Source: Streptomyces sp. NRRL F-5630 (lineage in GTDB: Bacteria > Actinomycetota > Actinomycetes > Streptomycetales > Streptomycetaceae). From it: 64,000 nt of DNA. The translations under genes and the position numbers were made by a program. This document shows, piece by piece, positions 8,290 through 17,395 of this stretch (position 1 is the first letter of the stretch; every line of letters begins with the position of its first letter). The notes under the pieces are model-generated. The model saw only the letters and a list, made by a program, of their open reading frames with translations. It did no database searches and was not told the DNA's origin. The stretch covers positions 71,829 to 135,828 of the forward strand of contig NZ_JOGO01000008.1 of the NCBI RefSeq assembly GCF_000719475.1. The letters are read 5' to 3'.

Positions 8290-9336
8290 TCAGCGCCGTC
8301 CGAGTGTGCTCTCGCGCTCCAGGAGGCGGAAGGGGGCGAGGACGGAGGGCTGCTGCTCGGGCGGCGCGTCCCCGTCCCCGTTCACGCGCCGCGCCGCCGC
8401 CCGCTCCAAGGAGCTGACCAGCGAGGACACCGCGAGCCGGGCGATCGCCTTCTTGTCGGGCGAGATCGTCGTGAGCGTCACGGCGCCGTACCGCGACTCC
8501 GGCACGTCGTCGAATCCGACGACCGCCACGTCCCACGGGACCCGCAGGCCCCGCTCGTGCAGCACCCGCATCGCGCCCACCGCTACCAGATCGTTGTAGG
8601 CGAACACCGCGTCAGGCCGCATCCCCGAGTCGAGAAGCCGCGCCATCCCCTCGGCCCCGTCCCCCCGGTCCCAGCCCCCCGTGGGGGCCGCGAGCCGCTC
8701 CCCGCCGTCGAGCCCGGCCGCCCTCAGCTCCTCCCGCCAGCCCTGGAGCCGCAGTTGGGCGGGCCTGTTCGGGGAATCGGTACGGGCCCCGAGGAAGGCG
8801 ATCCGCGTCCGGCCGAGCCGGATGAGGTGCCGCACCGCGCTACGGGCCGCCGCGACGTTGTCGATCGCGATGTGCGGGTACGGCAGCGCGTACTCCCGCT
8901 CCCCGAGCAGCACGAGGGGTACGTCGTCCGTCCGGGCCGACAGGTCCTCCGGCTCCAGTTCCAGCGGCGAGAGGATCAGCCCGTCGATGACCCGTGCCCG
9001 GAAGCCCTGGCTGACCAGGACCTCCCGCTCGCGCTCGCCCCGGGTGTGGTCGAGCAGCACCGTCAGCTCGTGCTCGGCCGCCGCGTCGATCACCTCCCCC
9101 GCCAACTCGGCGAAATAGGGATTGCCCAGCTCGGGGACCGCGAGCGCGATGATCCCCGTCCGCCCCTTGCGCAGGTTGCGGGCGGTCAGATTGGGGCGGT
9201 ACCCCAGTTCGTCGATGGCCCGCTGGACCCGCTCCCGCATGGCCGGCGTGACGTGCTCGTAGTGATTGACCACGTTCGAGACGGTCTTGATCGACACGCC
9301 CGCCAGTTGCGCGACGTCCTTGAGGCTCACCCGCAC
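8290..9336 (-). CDS. LacI family transcriptional regulator
   Basis: A 348-residue repressor. The DNA-binding domain is at the N-terminus (VSLKDVAQLAGVSIKTVSNVV, then the hinge helix around NLTARNLRKG), followed by a sugar-binding domain with VPELGNPYFAEL and a C-terminal segment containing NDLVAVGAMRVL and VVGFDDVPES. It lies between the importer operon and the secreted GH2 gene, and the two similar operators flank it, one before each target. The simplest reading is that it represses both and is released by the imported sugar. Confidence 0.93.
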   Translation of the reverse strand: MRVSLKDVAQLAGVSIKTVSNVVNHYEHVTPAMRERVQRAIDELGYRPNLTARNLRKGRTGIIALAVPELGNPYFAELAGEVIDAAAEHELTVLLDHTRGEREREVLVSQGFRARVIDGLILSPLELEPEDLSARTDDVPLVLLGEREYALPYPHIAIDNVAAARSAVRHLIRLGRTRIAFLGARTDSPNRPAQLRLQGWREELRAAGLDGGERLAAPTGGWDRGDGAEGMARLLDSGMRPDAVFAYNDLVAVGAMRVLHERGLRVPWDVAVVGFDDVPESRYGAVTLTTISPDKKAIARLAVSSLVSSLERAAARRVNGDGDAPPEQQPSVLAPFRLLERESTLGRR

Positions 9337-9436
9337 GAAAACCCCTCCGCTTCACTCCGCGTCCCGGCGCCCGGGCGCGTCTGTCATGACCCTGGACAGT
9401 AGGCGAGAGGGCGTGCTCTCATGCCAACTGCCGTTC

Positions 9437-9452
9437 CTTGCAACGTTGTACA
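9437..9452 (+). promoter_or_regulatory. LacI-family operator, GH2 side
   Basis: CTTGCAACGTTGTACA, whose core TGCAACGTTGTA is nearly palindromic with the perfect octamer CAACGTTG. It lies about 100 bases before the GH2 start and resembles the operator at 8215-8230 in 13 of 16 positions. It places the secreted enzyme and the importer under one regulator. Confidence 0.6.
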
Positions 9453-9550
9453 GACTGGAACGGCGAGCCGCCACCCTTCCTCGACATGACATCGCGGGAC
9501 CTTGCGCCAAGGCCCCCGTGGCAATGCCTCACGGCAAGAAGGAGGAGCAC

Positions 9551-12241
9551 GTGCGCAACCGCAGCAGATTCTCCCCGGCAGGGGGCGTGGGACGCCCCCT
9601 CGCCCTGTGCGCCGCCGCGCTGCTGGGCCTCGCGGGACTCACCGCGACACCCACCGCCAGCGCCTCGGACACCGGGAGCACCCGCCCCGCGGCAGGCACC
9701 CTCACCCCCCACCCCGCCGCCCACGAACCCGGCACCGTGGAGCCGTCGGAGCTGCACGGCCTCCGGGGCGACTACTACACCCAGTCCGCCCCGGGCGCCT
9801 TCGACTTCGACCAGCTCAAGGCCACCGCCTTCGACCCCTCGCTCGACTTCGACAGCCTGGAGTCCCGCCTGCAACAGGCCACCGGCCGGTCCGACGACGT
9901 CAGCGTCCGCTGGACGGGCCGCCTCGTCCCCGGCGAGAGCGGCGAGCACACCTTCCAGATCAAGGGCGACAACGGTTTCCGGCTCTGGATCGGCGACACG
10001 CTCGTCATCGACCACTGGGTCGACGACTGGGACAAGGAACAGGTCTCCCAGCCCGTCACCCTGGAGGCGGGCAAGGCGTACGACCTCAAGCTGGAGTACT
10101 TCGAGCACGAGGGCGGCTCGAACCTCCACTTCTCCTGGACCCCGCCGGGCGGCACCCAGGCCCCCGTCCCGCAGTCCGCCTTCCGCACCCCCGAGGACTG
10201 GTCCTACGACGGCGCCACCTCGGCGACCGTCACCAGCACCGGCCGCACCCTCGCACTCGGCTTCCCGCGCTCCCTCGCCACCCCGCCGAGCACCGTCGCC
10301 AAGCACCTCAGCGCCAACATCGGCGGCGCCGACTGGCCCCTCGGCACCGTCCGCAAGGACCCCGCCGACCCCGCGAAACTCCTCGTGACGCTCAAGGAAC
10401 CCGTCGTCGGCGCGGGCGGCTCCGTCGACGTGCGCTACGACGGCCAGGGCGGCCTGCGCACGAAGGGCGCCGACGGCTCCACCATCGGCGCTTTCTGGGC
10501 GGGCGGCGCCAACGAGTCCACGTACCAGCTCAGCACCCGCTGGGCCAAGGACGTCGGCCCGAAGAACGCGCACCCCGAGTACCCGCGCCCCCAGCTCACC
10601 CGCGACCGCTGGCAGAACCTCAACGGCACCTGGCAGTTCGCGGCGGCCAAGGAGGGCGAGGCCCCGCCAATCGGCAAGAACCTCGCCGAACGCGTCCTCG
10701 TCCCCTACCCCGTCGAGTCGCAACTCTCCGGCATCGAGCGCCACGAGGACCGCATGTGGTATCGGCGCACCTTCACCGTGCCGGCGAACTGGAAGGTCGG
10801 CCACGACCAGCGGCTCCAGCTCAACTTCGACGCCGTCGACTGGCAGGCCGACGTCTGGGTCAACGGCAAGAAGGTGACCAGCCACAAGGGCGGCTACGAC
10901 CGCTTCTCCGCCGACGTCACCGACGCGCTCAAGCCGGGACGCACGCAGGAACTGGTCGTCGGCGTCCACGACCCGACCGACGCGAAGAGCGGCGAGAACC
11001 CGCCCGTCGGCAAGCAGCGCCTCGACCCCAGCGGCATCTGGTACACGCCCAGCTCCGGCATCTGGCAGACCGTCTGGATGGAACCCGTCGCGGCCGAGCA
11101 CGCCGACGCGCTCACGCTCACGCCCGACGTCGGCAACAAGCGCCTCGCCGTCGACGTCGCCGCCACCCGCGCGGGGCTCCCCGTGACCGCGACCGCCTAC
11201 GACGGCAAGCGCAAGGTCGCCACCGTCCACGGCCGCACCGGCACGACCCTCCGCCTCCCCGTCAAGAACCCGCACCTGTGGTCACCCGACGACCCCCACC
11301 TCTACCGCCTGGAGGTCACCACCGGGAACGACCGCGTCGGCAGCTACTTCGGTATGCGGGACATCGCCGTCCAGAACGTGAACGGCACCCCGCGCACCGT
11401 GCTCAACGGCAAGCCCGTCTTCATGATGGCCACGCTCGACCAGGGCTTCTGGCCCGACGGCCTCCACACCGCGCCCACCGACGAGGCCCTCAAGTACGAC
11501 CTCGTCCAGCACAAGAACCTCGGGTTCAACTCCGTGCGCAAGCACATCAAGGTCGAACCCGACCGCTGGTTCTACTGGGCCGACAAGCTCGGTCTCCTCG
11601 TGTGGCAGGACATGCCGGCCATGTCCGCCGTCCCCGACGAAGCGAGCGAGAAGGCCCAGTACGAGCACGAGATGAAGCGGATGATCGACCAGCACGCGAG
11701 CAGCCCCTCGGTCATCATGTGGGTCACCTTCAACGAGGGCTGGGGACAGTACGACCAGGCCCGCGTCGCCGACCAGGCGAAGAAGTGGGACCCCAGCCGC
11801 CTCGTCAACAACATGAGCGGCCTCAACTGCTGCGGCGCCGTCGACGGCGGCAACGGCGACATCGCCGACGCGCACGGCTACCCCAGCCCGGCCCTCCCGG
11901 CGCCCGACGGCAAACGCGCGCTCGTCAGCGGCGAGTTCGGCGGTCTCGGCCTCGCCGTACCGGGCCACGCCTGGCCGGTCCAGCAGAGCTACATCGGCGT
12001 CGAGAAGGAGGCGTACACCGACGAGTACCTCAAGAAGGTCGACGAGGTCCACGCCCTCGCCTGCAAGGGCGGCAACGGCTCCGTCTACACGCAGATCGCC
12101 GACGTCGAGGGCGAACTGAACGGCATCATGACCTACGACCGCTCCGTCATGAAGGCAGACGTCGGCAAGGTCCGCGCCGCCCAGCGCGCCCTGATCGACG
12201 ACGCCTCGCGGGACACGGTACGGGGGTGCCCGGCGAGCTGA
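9551..12241 (+). CDS. Secreted PA14-domain glycoside hydrolase family 2
   Basis: An 896-residue exported enzyme. A signal peptide ends near residue 39 (TPTASA). A PA14 domain follows at about residues 65-175 (LRGDYYTQ, GDNGFRLWIGDTLVIDHW, LHFSWTPPGG), then a GH2 sugar-binding domain (WYRRTFTVPANW, DAVDWQADVWVNGKKV), an immunoglobulin-like domain and the catalytic barrel. Glu729 in FNEGWG is the likely acid/base and Glu795 in SGEFGG the likely nucleophile. GTG 9551 is chosen because AAGGAGGAG stands just before it. GH2 includes beta-galactosidases, beta-glucuronidases and Streptomyces beta-galactofuranosidases; the YtfQ-type importer sharing its operator favours the last, as an inference. Confidence 0.88.
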   Translation: MRNRSRFSPAGGVGRPLALCAAALLGLAGLTATPTASASDTGSTRPAAGTLTPHPAAHEPGTVEPSELHGLRGDYYTQSAPGAFDFDQLKATAFDPSLDFDSLESRLQQATGRSDDVSVRWTGRLVPGESGEHTFQIKGDNGFRLWIGDTLVIDHWVDDWDKEQVSQPVTLEAGKAYDLKLEYFEHEGGSNLHFSWTPPGGTQAPVPQSAFRTPEDWSYDGATSATVTSTGRTLALGFPRSLATPPSTVAKHLSANIGGADWPLGTVRKDPADPAKLLVTLKEPVVGAGGSVDVRYDGQGGLRTKGADGSTIGAFWAGGANESTYQLSTRWAKDVGPKNAHPEYPRPQLTRDRWQNLNGTWQFAAAKEGEAPPIGKNLAERVLVPYPVESQLSGIERHEDRMWYRRTFTVPANWKVGHDQRLQLNFDAVDWQADVWVNGKKVTSHKGGYDRFSADVTDALKPGRTQELVVGVHDPTDAKSGENPPVGKQRLDPSGIWYTPSSGIWQTVWMEPVAAEHADALTLTPDVGNKRLAVDVAATRAGLPVTATAYDGKRKVATVHGRTGTTLRLPVKNPHLWSPDDPHLYRLEVTTGNDRVGSYFGMRDIAVQNVNGTPRTVLNGKPVFMMATLDQGFWPDGLHTAPTDEALKYDLVQHKNLGFNSVRKHIKVEPDRWFYWADKLGLLVWQDMPAMSAVPDEASEKAQYEHEMKRMIDQHASSPSVIMWVTFNEGWGQYDQARVADQAKKWDPSRLVNNMSGLNCCGAVDGGNGDIADAHGYPSPALPAPDGKRALVSGEFGGLGLAVPGHAWPVQQSYIGVEKEAYTDEYLKKVDEVHALACKGGNGSVYTQIADVEGELNGIMTYDRSVMKADVGKVRAAQRALIDDASRDTVRGCPAS

Positions 12242-12246
12242 GCACG

Positions 12247-12286
12247 GCGCCGGGCCCGTACGGATGATCCCGTACCGGCCCGGCGC
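12247..12286. terminator. Terminator between convergent GH2 and bglC
   Basis: A 17-base-pair stem with one mismatch (12247-12263 with 12270-12286) and a six-base loop ATGATC. It starts six bases after the GH2 stop, between two convergent genes, and can serve both. Confidence 0.8.
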
Positions 12287-12398
12287 ACACGGAGAAGGAG
12301 CGGGCGGCGCCCCCACGCGATGCCCGCCCCTTCCCGGGAGTGGGCGGCGACCCCCACGGCGCCTGCCCACTCCGTCCCGGCCCCCCGGCCCGGTGGCC

Positions 12399-13865
12399 TC
12401 AGCCCGGCAGCCCGCCGCGCCGGATCACCTCCGCGTACCAGTGGGCGCTCGCCTTCGGGATGCGCCGCTGCGAGGCGTAGTCCACGTACACCGCGCCGAA
12501 GCGCTTCGCGTACCCGTAGGACCACTCGAAGTTGTCGAGCAGCGACCACAGGAAGTACCCGCGCACGTCCGCGCCGTCCGCGAGCGCCTGCCGCACCGCC
12601 TCCAGGTGGGAGTGCAGGTACGCGATGCGCTCGGGGTCCTCGACCCGGCCCTCGGGCGAGACGTAGTCGTCGAAGGCCGCGCCGTTCTCGGTCACCATGA
12701 GCGGCAACTCGGGGTGCGTCGCGTGCAGTTCGGTGAGCAGGGTGTGCAGGCCCGAGGCGTCGACCGCCCAGTTCATCGCCGTGCGCTCACCCGGGGCCAG
12801 GTGGAAGGCGACGTCCTCGGAACCGGTCCACGGCGAGTGGTCGCTCGCCCCGTGCCCGTCGTCGCGCGCGTCGCCCGTGCCGTCCGAGGCGGAGACGATC
12901 GTCGGCGTGTAGTAGTTGACGCCGAGCACGTCGAACGGCGTCGCGATGGTCTCCAGGTCACCGGGCCTCACGAGCTCGTCCCAGTCCACGAGCGGTGCGG
13001 TGCGCCGGCGCAGGTCCTCCGGGTAGCCGCCGTCGAGCAGCGGGCCGGTGAAGATCCGGTTGCCCACCTCGTCGATCCGCCGCGCCGCGTCCGCGTCCTC
13101 GGGGCTCGTCGTGAGCGGGCGCACCTGGTGCAGATTGAGCGTGATCGAGGTCTGCGCCTCCGCGGGGAGCAGCCCGCGCAGCACCTGGACGCCCTTGCCG
13201 TGCGCCAGGTTGAGGTGGTGCGCCGCGCGCAGCGTCGCCGCCGGCTCCGTACGGCCCGGGGCGTGCACCCCCGAGCCGTAACCGAGGAACGCCGAGCACC
13301 ACGGCTCGTTGAGCGTCGTCCACATCGGCACGCGGTCGCCGAGCGCCCCCGCGACGAGCGCCGCGTAGTCCGCGAAGCGCTCGGCCGTGTCGCGCAGCGG
13401 CCAGCCGCCCGCGTCCTCCAGCTCCTGCGGGAGATCCCAGTGGTAGAGCGTCGCCACCGGCGTGATCCCGGCCTCCAGGAGCGAGTCCACCAGCCGCCGG
13501 TAGAAGTCGAGCCCCCGCTCGACGGCCGGGCCGCGGCCCGTGGGCTGCACGCGCGACCAGGAGAGGGAGAAGCGGTAGGCGCCGAGGCCCAGCTCCTTCA
13601 TCAGCGCGACGTCCTCGCGGTAGCGGTGGTAGTGGTCCGCCGCGATGTCACCGGTGTCGCCGTTGCGCACCTTGCCGGGGGTGTGACTGAAGGTGTCCCA
13701 GATCGACGGGGTCCGGCCGTGCAGCGTCGCGGCCCCCTCCACCTGGTACGAAGCGGTCGCGGCACCCCACAGGAAACCGGTGGGGAAGCCGGTGGGGGAC
13801 GAGGAGGACGAGGCGCCGGGCGCGGCATCCGGCCGAGAGGAGGACTCGGGTCGTACAGCGGTCAT
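12399..13865 (-). CDS. bglC: Beta-glucosidase, GH1 (BglC)
   Basis: A 488-residue GH1 enzyme that would hydrolyse imported cellobiose and cello-oligosaccharides to glucose in the cytoplasm; there is no signal peptide. The GH1 hallmarks are [15 protein letters not shown] near the N-terminus, the acid/base Glu187 in TLNEPW and the nucleophile Glu393 in VTENG. An Ala/Ser/Pro-rich stretch of about 25 residues precedes the barrel. It follows cebG on the same strand, as in other Streptomyces ceb clusters, and a CebR-type box stands just before its start. Deconvolution of cellulose or xylan signals by BglC is known in plant-associated species. Confidence 0.93.
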   Translation of the reverse strand: MTAVRPESSSRPDAAPGASSSSSPTGFPTGFLWGAATASYQVEGAATLHGRTPSIWDTFSHTPGKVRNGDTGDIAADHYHRYREDVALMKELGLGAYRFSLSWSRVQPTGRGPAVERGLDFYRRLVDSLLEAGITPVATLYHWDLPQELEDAGGWPLRDTAERFADYAALVAGALGDRVPMWTTLNEPWCSAFLGYGSGVHAPGRTEPAATLRAAHHLNLAHGKGVQVLRGLLPAEAQTSITLNLHQVRPLTTSPEDADAARRIDEVGNRIFTGPLLDGGYPEDLRRRTAPLVDWDELVRPGDLETIATPFDVLGVNYYTPTIVSASDGTGDARDDGHGASDHSPWTGSEDVAFHLAPGERTAMNWAVDASGLHTLLTELHATHPELPLMVTENGAAFDDYVSPEGRVEDPERIAYLHSHLEAVRQALADGADVRGYFLWSLLDNFEWSYGYAKRFGAVYVDYASQRRIPKASAHWYAEVIRRGGLPG

Positions 13866-13866
13866 A

Positions 13867-13880
13867 TGAGAGCGCTCCCA
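13867..13880 (+). promoter_or_regulatory. CebR-type operator before bglC
   Basis: TGAGAGCGCTCCCA differs by one base from the CebR consensus TGGGAGCGCTCCCA. It begins two bases upstream of the bglC start codon, between cebG and bglC, a position that could repress bglC separately from cebEFG. Confidence 0.8.
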
Positions 13881-13907
13881 TGAAGTGAAGGGGAAGGAAG
13901 GAAAAGC

Positions 13908-14828
13908 TCAGCCCTTGACCGCGCCGGCCATGATGCCGCCCACGATCTGCTTGCCGAAGACGATGAACACCACGATGAGCGGCAGGGTGCTGATGAGCGC
14001 GCCCGCCATCACGATCGACTGATCGGGGGTGTACGAGGCGCTGAGCTGGCCCAGCGCCACCTGGACCGTCGGATTGGACTGGTTGAGCGCGAGGAACGGC
14101 CAGAAGAAGTCGTTCCACGCCTGCACGAAGGTCAGCATGCCGAGCACCATCATGGCGGGCCGCGCGGCCGGCAGGACGACACTGCGCACGATGCGCAGGT
14201 TGTTCGCGCCGTCCACCTTGGCGGCCTCGATCAGCTCGTACGGCAGCGCCTCGATGAGGTACTGCCGCATGAAGAAGACGCCGAAGGCGCTCACGAGCGT
14301 CGGGAAGATGACGGAGGGGAGCTTTCCGCCCCAGCCGATGTCCGACATGATCATGAACAGCGGGACGACGCTGAGCTGCGGCGGGATGGTGAGCGTCGCG
14401 ATCACCGCGGTCATGAGGACCCCGCGCCCGCGGAAGCGCAGCTTGGCGAAGGCGTACCCGGCCAGGGTGCAGAAGAACAGCGTCGCCGCGGTGATGCAGC
14501 CCGCGACGATGAGGGTGTTCACGAGCGCCTTGCCGAGGCTGGCCTGCTCCCAGGCCGCCTGGAGGTTGTGCCACAGGCGGCCGCCCGGCAGGAACGGCGG
14601 CGGGCTGTCGAGCACCCGCTGCTGATCGTGCGAGGCGGCCACCAGCGTCCAGTACAGCGGGAAGACGGAGAGCAGGCCGACCACCGCGAGAGCGATGTAC
14701 GTGAACGGGCCGCCGCGCAACTGCTCACCGGCGCCGATGCGGAAGCGGCTTCGGCCGGACGTCTTCGGTCCGGGGGCCGCGGGGTCCGTGGCGGCGAGCA
14801 CGGAAGGAGTGGGTGTGGTCGTGGTCAT
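13908..14828 (-). CDS. cebG: Cellobiose/cellotriose ABC transporter permease CebG
   Basis: A 306-residue inner-membrane permease of the MalG class with about six helices and the cytoplasmic EAA loop (IEAAKVDGANNLRI) that contacts the ATPase. It would form the channel with CebF. The start ATG 14828 follows a GGGAGCGAACCC ribosome site and lies 14 bases after the cebF stop. The N-terminal 45 residues are Thr/Pro-rich and precede the first helix. No ATPase gene accompanies the set, as expected for systems energised by MsiK. Confidence 0.9.
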   Translation of the reverse strand: MTTTTPTPSVLAATDPAAPGPKTSGRSRFRIGAGEQLRGGPFTYIALAVVGLLSVFPLYWTLVAASHDQQRVLDSPPPFLPGGRLWHNLQAAWEQASLGKALVNTLIVAGCITAATLFFCTLAGYAFAKLRFRGRGVLMTAVIATLTIPPQLSVVPLFMIMSDIGWGGKLPSVIFPTLVSAFGVFFMRQYLIEALPYELIEAAKVDGANNLRIVRSVVLPAARPAMMVLGMLTFVQAWNDFFWPFLALNQSNPTVQVALGQLSASYTPDQSIVMAGALISTLPLIVVFIVFGKQIVGGIMAGAVKG

Positions 14829-14842
14829 GGGTTCGCTCCCTC

Positions 14843-15838
14843 TCAGCCCGCGCTCTTGCGCAGGAAGCGGCCGATCAGCCACTGGATCAGCGCGATCAGC
14901 AGCAGCAGGGCGAGCATCGACCAGGCCACGGCGGCGGCCGGGCCGAGGTGGCCGAGCTTCCAGCCGTAGTTGTAGAGATAGATGCTCAGCGTCTCGTACT
15001 GGTGCTCGCTGCCTCCGGTGGCACCGAGTGTGCCGCCCTCCAGGAGCAGCGGCTCCCCGAAGAGCTGCATCGAGCCGATCGTCGAGATGACGATGGTGAA
15101 GAGGATCGTCGGCCGCAGCGAGGGGATCGTCACCTTGCGGAACTGCTGCCAGCGCGAGGCCCCGTCGATCGACGCCGCCTCGTAGAGGTCGGCGGGCACG
15201 GCCTGCATCGCGGCGAGGTAGATGAGCGCGTTGTAGCCGGTCCAGCGCCAGATGACGATGACCGAGATGGCGATCTTCGAAGTCCAGTGCCCGTTGGCCC
15301 AGTTGGTGTCGCCCAGTCCGACGAAGTGCAGCAGGTAGTTGAGCAGACCGCCGTCGGGGCGGAAGACGAGCGCGAAGACCAGCGCGGCGGTGGCCACCGA
15401 GGTCGCGTACGGGGTGAGGATCACCGTGCGCCAGAACGTCGAGGCGCGCAGCCGGTAGTTGAGCAGGTGGGCGAGGCCGAGCGCCACGAGGAGCTGTGGC
15501 ACGGTCGAGATGACACCGATGATGAAGGTGTTCGCGACCGCGTCCCAGAACTCGCTGTCGCCCAGGACGCGCTGGAAGTTGTCGAGCCCGATCCAGGTGG
15601 ACTGGTCGAGCCCGGTCAGCTCGACGCGGTGCAGCGCGATCCAGCCGGTGTAGAGCAGCGGGTAGAGACCGAAGGCGGCGAAGACGAGGAAGAACGGGGC
15701 GATGTAGGCGTACGGCGACGCCTTGTCGTCCAGGCGCCACAGCCGGCTGCGCAGCCGGCGGCGTGCCTCGGCGCGTGCCTCGTCCCCCGCCGGGGGCGGG
15801 GGAGTGGCGGACGGCCTGGTGGGGGTGGAGGTGGCCAC
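14843..15838 (-). CDS. cebF: Cellobiose/cellotriose ABC transporter permease CebF
   Basis: A 331-residue permease of the MalF class: first helix at SPYAYIAPFFLVFAAFG, about six helices in all, and an EAA loop YEAASIDGASRWQQF. GTG 15838 is chosen as start because GGAAAGGAC lies before it; earlier codons would place the start within 25 bases of the cebE stop without a ribosome site. It is the second gene of cebE-cebF-cebG-bglC. Confidence 0.9.
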   Translation of the reverse strand: MATSTPTRPSATPPPPAGDEARAEARRRLRSRLWRLDDKASPYAYIAPFFLVFAAFGLYPLLYTGWIALHRVELTGLDQSTWIGLDNFQRVLGDSEFWDAVANTFIIGVISTVPQLLVALGLAHLLNYRLRASTFWRTVILTPYATSVATAALVFALVFRPDGGLLNYLLHFVGLGDTNWANGHWTSKIAISVIVIWRWTGYNALIYLAAMQAVPADLYEAASIDGASRWQQFRKVTIPSLRPTILFTIVISTIGSMQLFGEPLLLEGGTLGATGGSEHQYETLSIYLYNYGWKLGHLGPAAAVAWSMLALLLLIALIQWLIGRFLRKSAG

Positions 15839-15924
15839 GGTTGTCCTTTCCTTCCAGGACGGACGGACGGGGAAAGGGATGCCCGGGGTGGCCCGCCGGC
15901 GCGCGGGCCACCCCGGGCGCACCG

Positions 15925-17244
15925 TCAGCCGATCGACTTGTCGATGGTCTCGGTGGCCGCCTTCCAGGCGTCGGCGGGCTTGGTGCCGCGCTGCTCCATG
16001 TTGTTGATCTGCTTCGAGATCTCGTCCTTGATCGAGGCGTCCTTCGCGCCGAGGACGGCCTCGGGGATCGCCTGGGCCTCGGCCGCGTAGATCTCACCGA
16101 TCGGTGCGTTGTTGAAGTACGGCAGCGTCGCGGTCTTCACGTCCGGGAGGTCGTACGCCTTCTTGTTGGACGGGAAGATGCCGACCGCCTTGAAGGTCTT
16201 CGCCTGCTGCTCGGGAGCGGTCAGCCACTTGACGAGCGCCGTGGCCTCCTTGACGTGCTTGCCGCCCTTCGGAACGCTCAGGAAGGAACCGCCCCAGTTG
16301 GCGGCCGTGTCACCGGGCGACTTGGCGATGTCCCACTTGCCCTTGAAGGCGTCCCCTGAGTTGGTCGAGATCTGCGCGGCCATCCACGCGGGGCAGGCCA
16401 CCGTCGCGATCGTGCCCTTGCGCAGCGCGTTCGTCCACGGGTCCTGGAACTGCGCGAGGCCCTGGCTCAGCTTCTTGTCGGCGACCTCGGCGGCGAGCTT
16501 CCAGCCCTGCTTGACGCTGGCGCTGTCCTTGTAGATCGCCTTGCCGCTCTTGTCGTAGTACTGCTCGGCGTTCGAGGAGACGACGGCGTTGAACATGGCG
16601 CTCGCGGAGTCCATGAAGTACGTGCCCGCGGGCGCCTTCTTCTTGTACTCCTGACCGAGCTTGATGTAGTCCTCCCAGCCGCCTGCGACGGCCTTGGCCA
16701 CCGTCTCGCGGTCGTCGGGCAGCCCCGCCTTCTCGAAGAGGTCGCGGCGGTAGCACAGGGACATCGGGCCGATGTCGGTGCCGGCGCCGATCACCGCGCC
16801 GTCCTTCGTGGTGGCCTGCTTCTCCTTCCAGGAGACCCAGTCGCCCACGTTGATCGACTTGCTGAGGTCGACGAACTTGTCCGCCTGGGTGTCCGTGACC
16901 TCCTTGACGCGCCCGACCTCGACCCCGACGACGTCACCGAGACCACTGTTGCTGTTGAGCTGCTGGAGCAGCTTCGGGTAGTAGTCCGCCTCGTTCGCGG
17001 TGGTGTCTTCCTTGACCGTGATGTTCGGGTGGAGCTTGTGGTACTCGTCGAAGAGCTTCGCCTCCTTGTACCCGAACTGGCCGTAATCGGCGACGGTCAG
17101 GGTGATCGATCCGTCGGACGCCTTGTCCGAGGAGTCGGAGTCGTCGCTGCAACCGGTCAGTACGAGGGCGCAGGCCGTCAGGGTCGTGGTCGCGAGGACC
17201 ACGCTCTTCCTGGCGCGGCCGGGGGCCGTTCGGGTAATGCGCAT
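15925..17244 (-). CDS. cebE: Cellobiose/cellotriose-binding lipoprotein CebE
   Basis: A 439-residue extracellular lipoprotein that captures cello-oligosaccharides. The signal peptide ends in LVLTGC with the lipidated Cys32, followed by an Asp/Ser-rich linker and a family 1 solute-binding fold (ITLTVADYGQFGY at the mature N-terminus). ATG 17244 follows CTAGGAGTAGTGG. It leads the cebEFG-bglC operon and is preceded by two CebR-type boxes. Assignment to cellobiose rests on gene order and boxes; a related beta-glucoside is possible. Confidence 0.88.
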   Translation of the reverse strand: MRITRTAPGRARKSVVLATTTLTACALVLTGCSDDSDSSDKASDGSITLTVADYGQFGYKEAKLFDEYHKLHPNITVKEDTTANEADYYPKLLQQLNSNSGLGDVVGVEVGRVKEVTDTQADKFVDLSKSINVGDWVSWKEKQATTKDGAVIGAGTDIGPMSLCYRRDLFEKAGLPDDRETVAKAVAGGWEDYIKLGQEYKKKAPAGTYFMDSASAMFNAVVSSNAEQYYDKSGKAIYKDSASVKQGWKLAAEVADKKLSQGLAQFQDPWTNALRKGTIATVACPAWMAAQISTNSGDAFKGKWDIAKSPGDTAANWGGSFLSVPKGGKHVKEATALVKWLTAPEQQAKTFKAVGIFPSNKKAYDLPDVKTATLPYFNNAPIGEIYAAEAQAIPEAVLGAKDASIKDEISKQINNMEQRGTKPADAWKAATETIDKSIG

Positions 17245-17358
17245 TCCACTACTCCTAGTTCCGGCAACGGTGCCGGGTCGAGAAAGCGGCGTGTGGGAGC
17301 GGGTGGTGAAGCGGTGCCGCTCAGGCCGGTGGGGCTGCGCGCATGCGTGCGACGGCCT

Positions 17359-17372
17359 GAGGAACGCTCCCA
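17359..17372 (+). promoter_or_regulatory. Second, weaker CebR-type box before cebE
   Basis: GAGGAACGCTCCCA differs in two bases from the palindrome TGGGAACGCTCCCA. It lies 23 bases from the stronger box at 17382-17395, about two helical turns, allowing side-by-side repressor dimers. Confidence 0.5.
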
Positions 17373-17381
17373 CGCCCGACG

Positions 17382-17395
17382 TGGGAGCGTTCCCA
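17382..17395 (+). promoter_or_regulatory. CebR-type operator before cebE
   Basis: TGGGAGCGTTCCCA, within a longer near-perfect palindrome ACGTGGGAGCGTTCCCACGT (17379-17398). It differs from the CebR consensus by one base and lies about 140 bases upstream of cebE. Confidence 0.85.
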
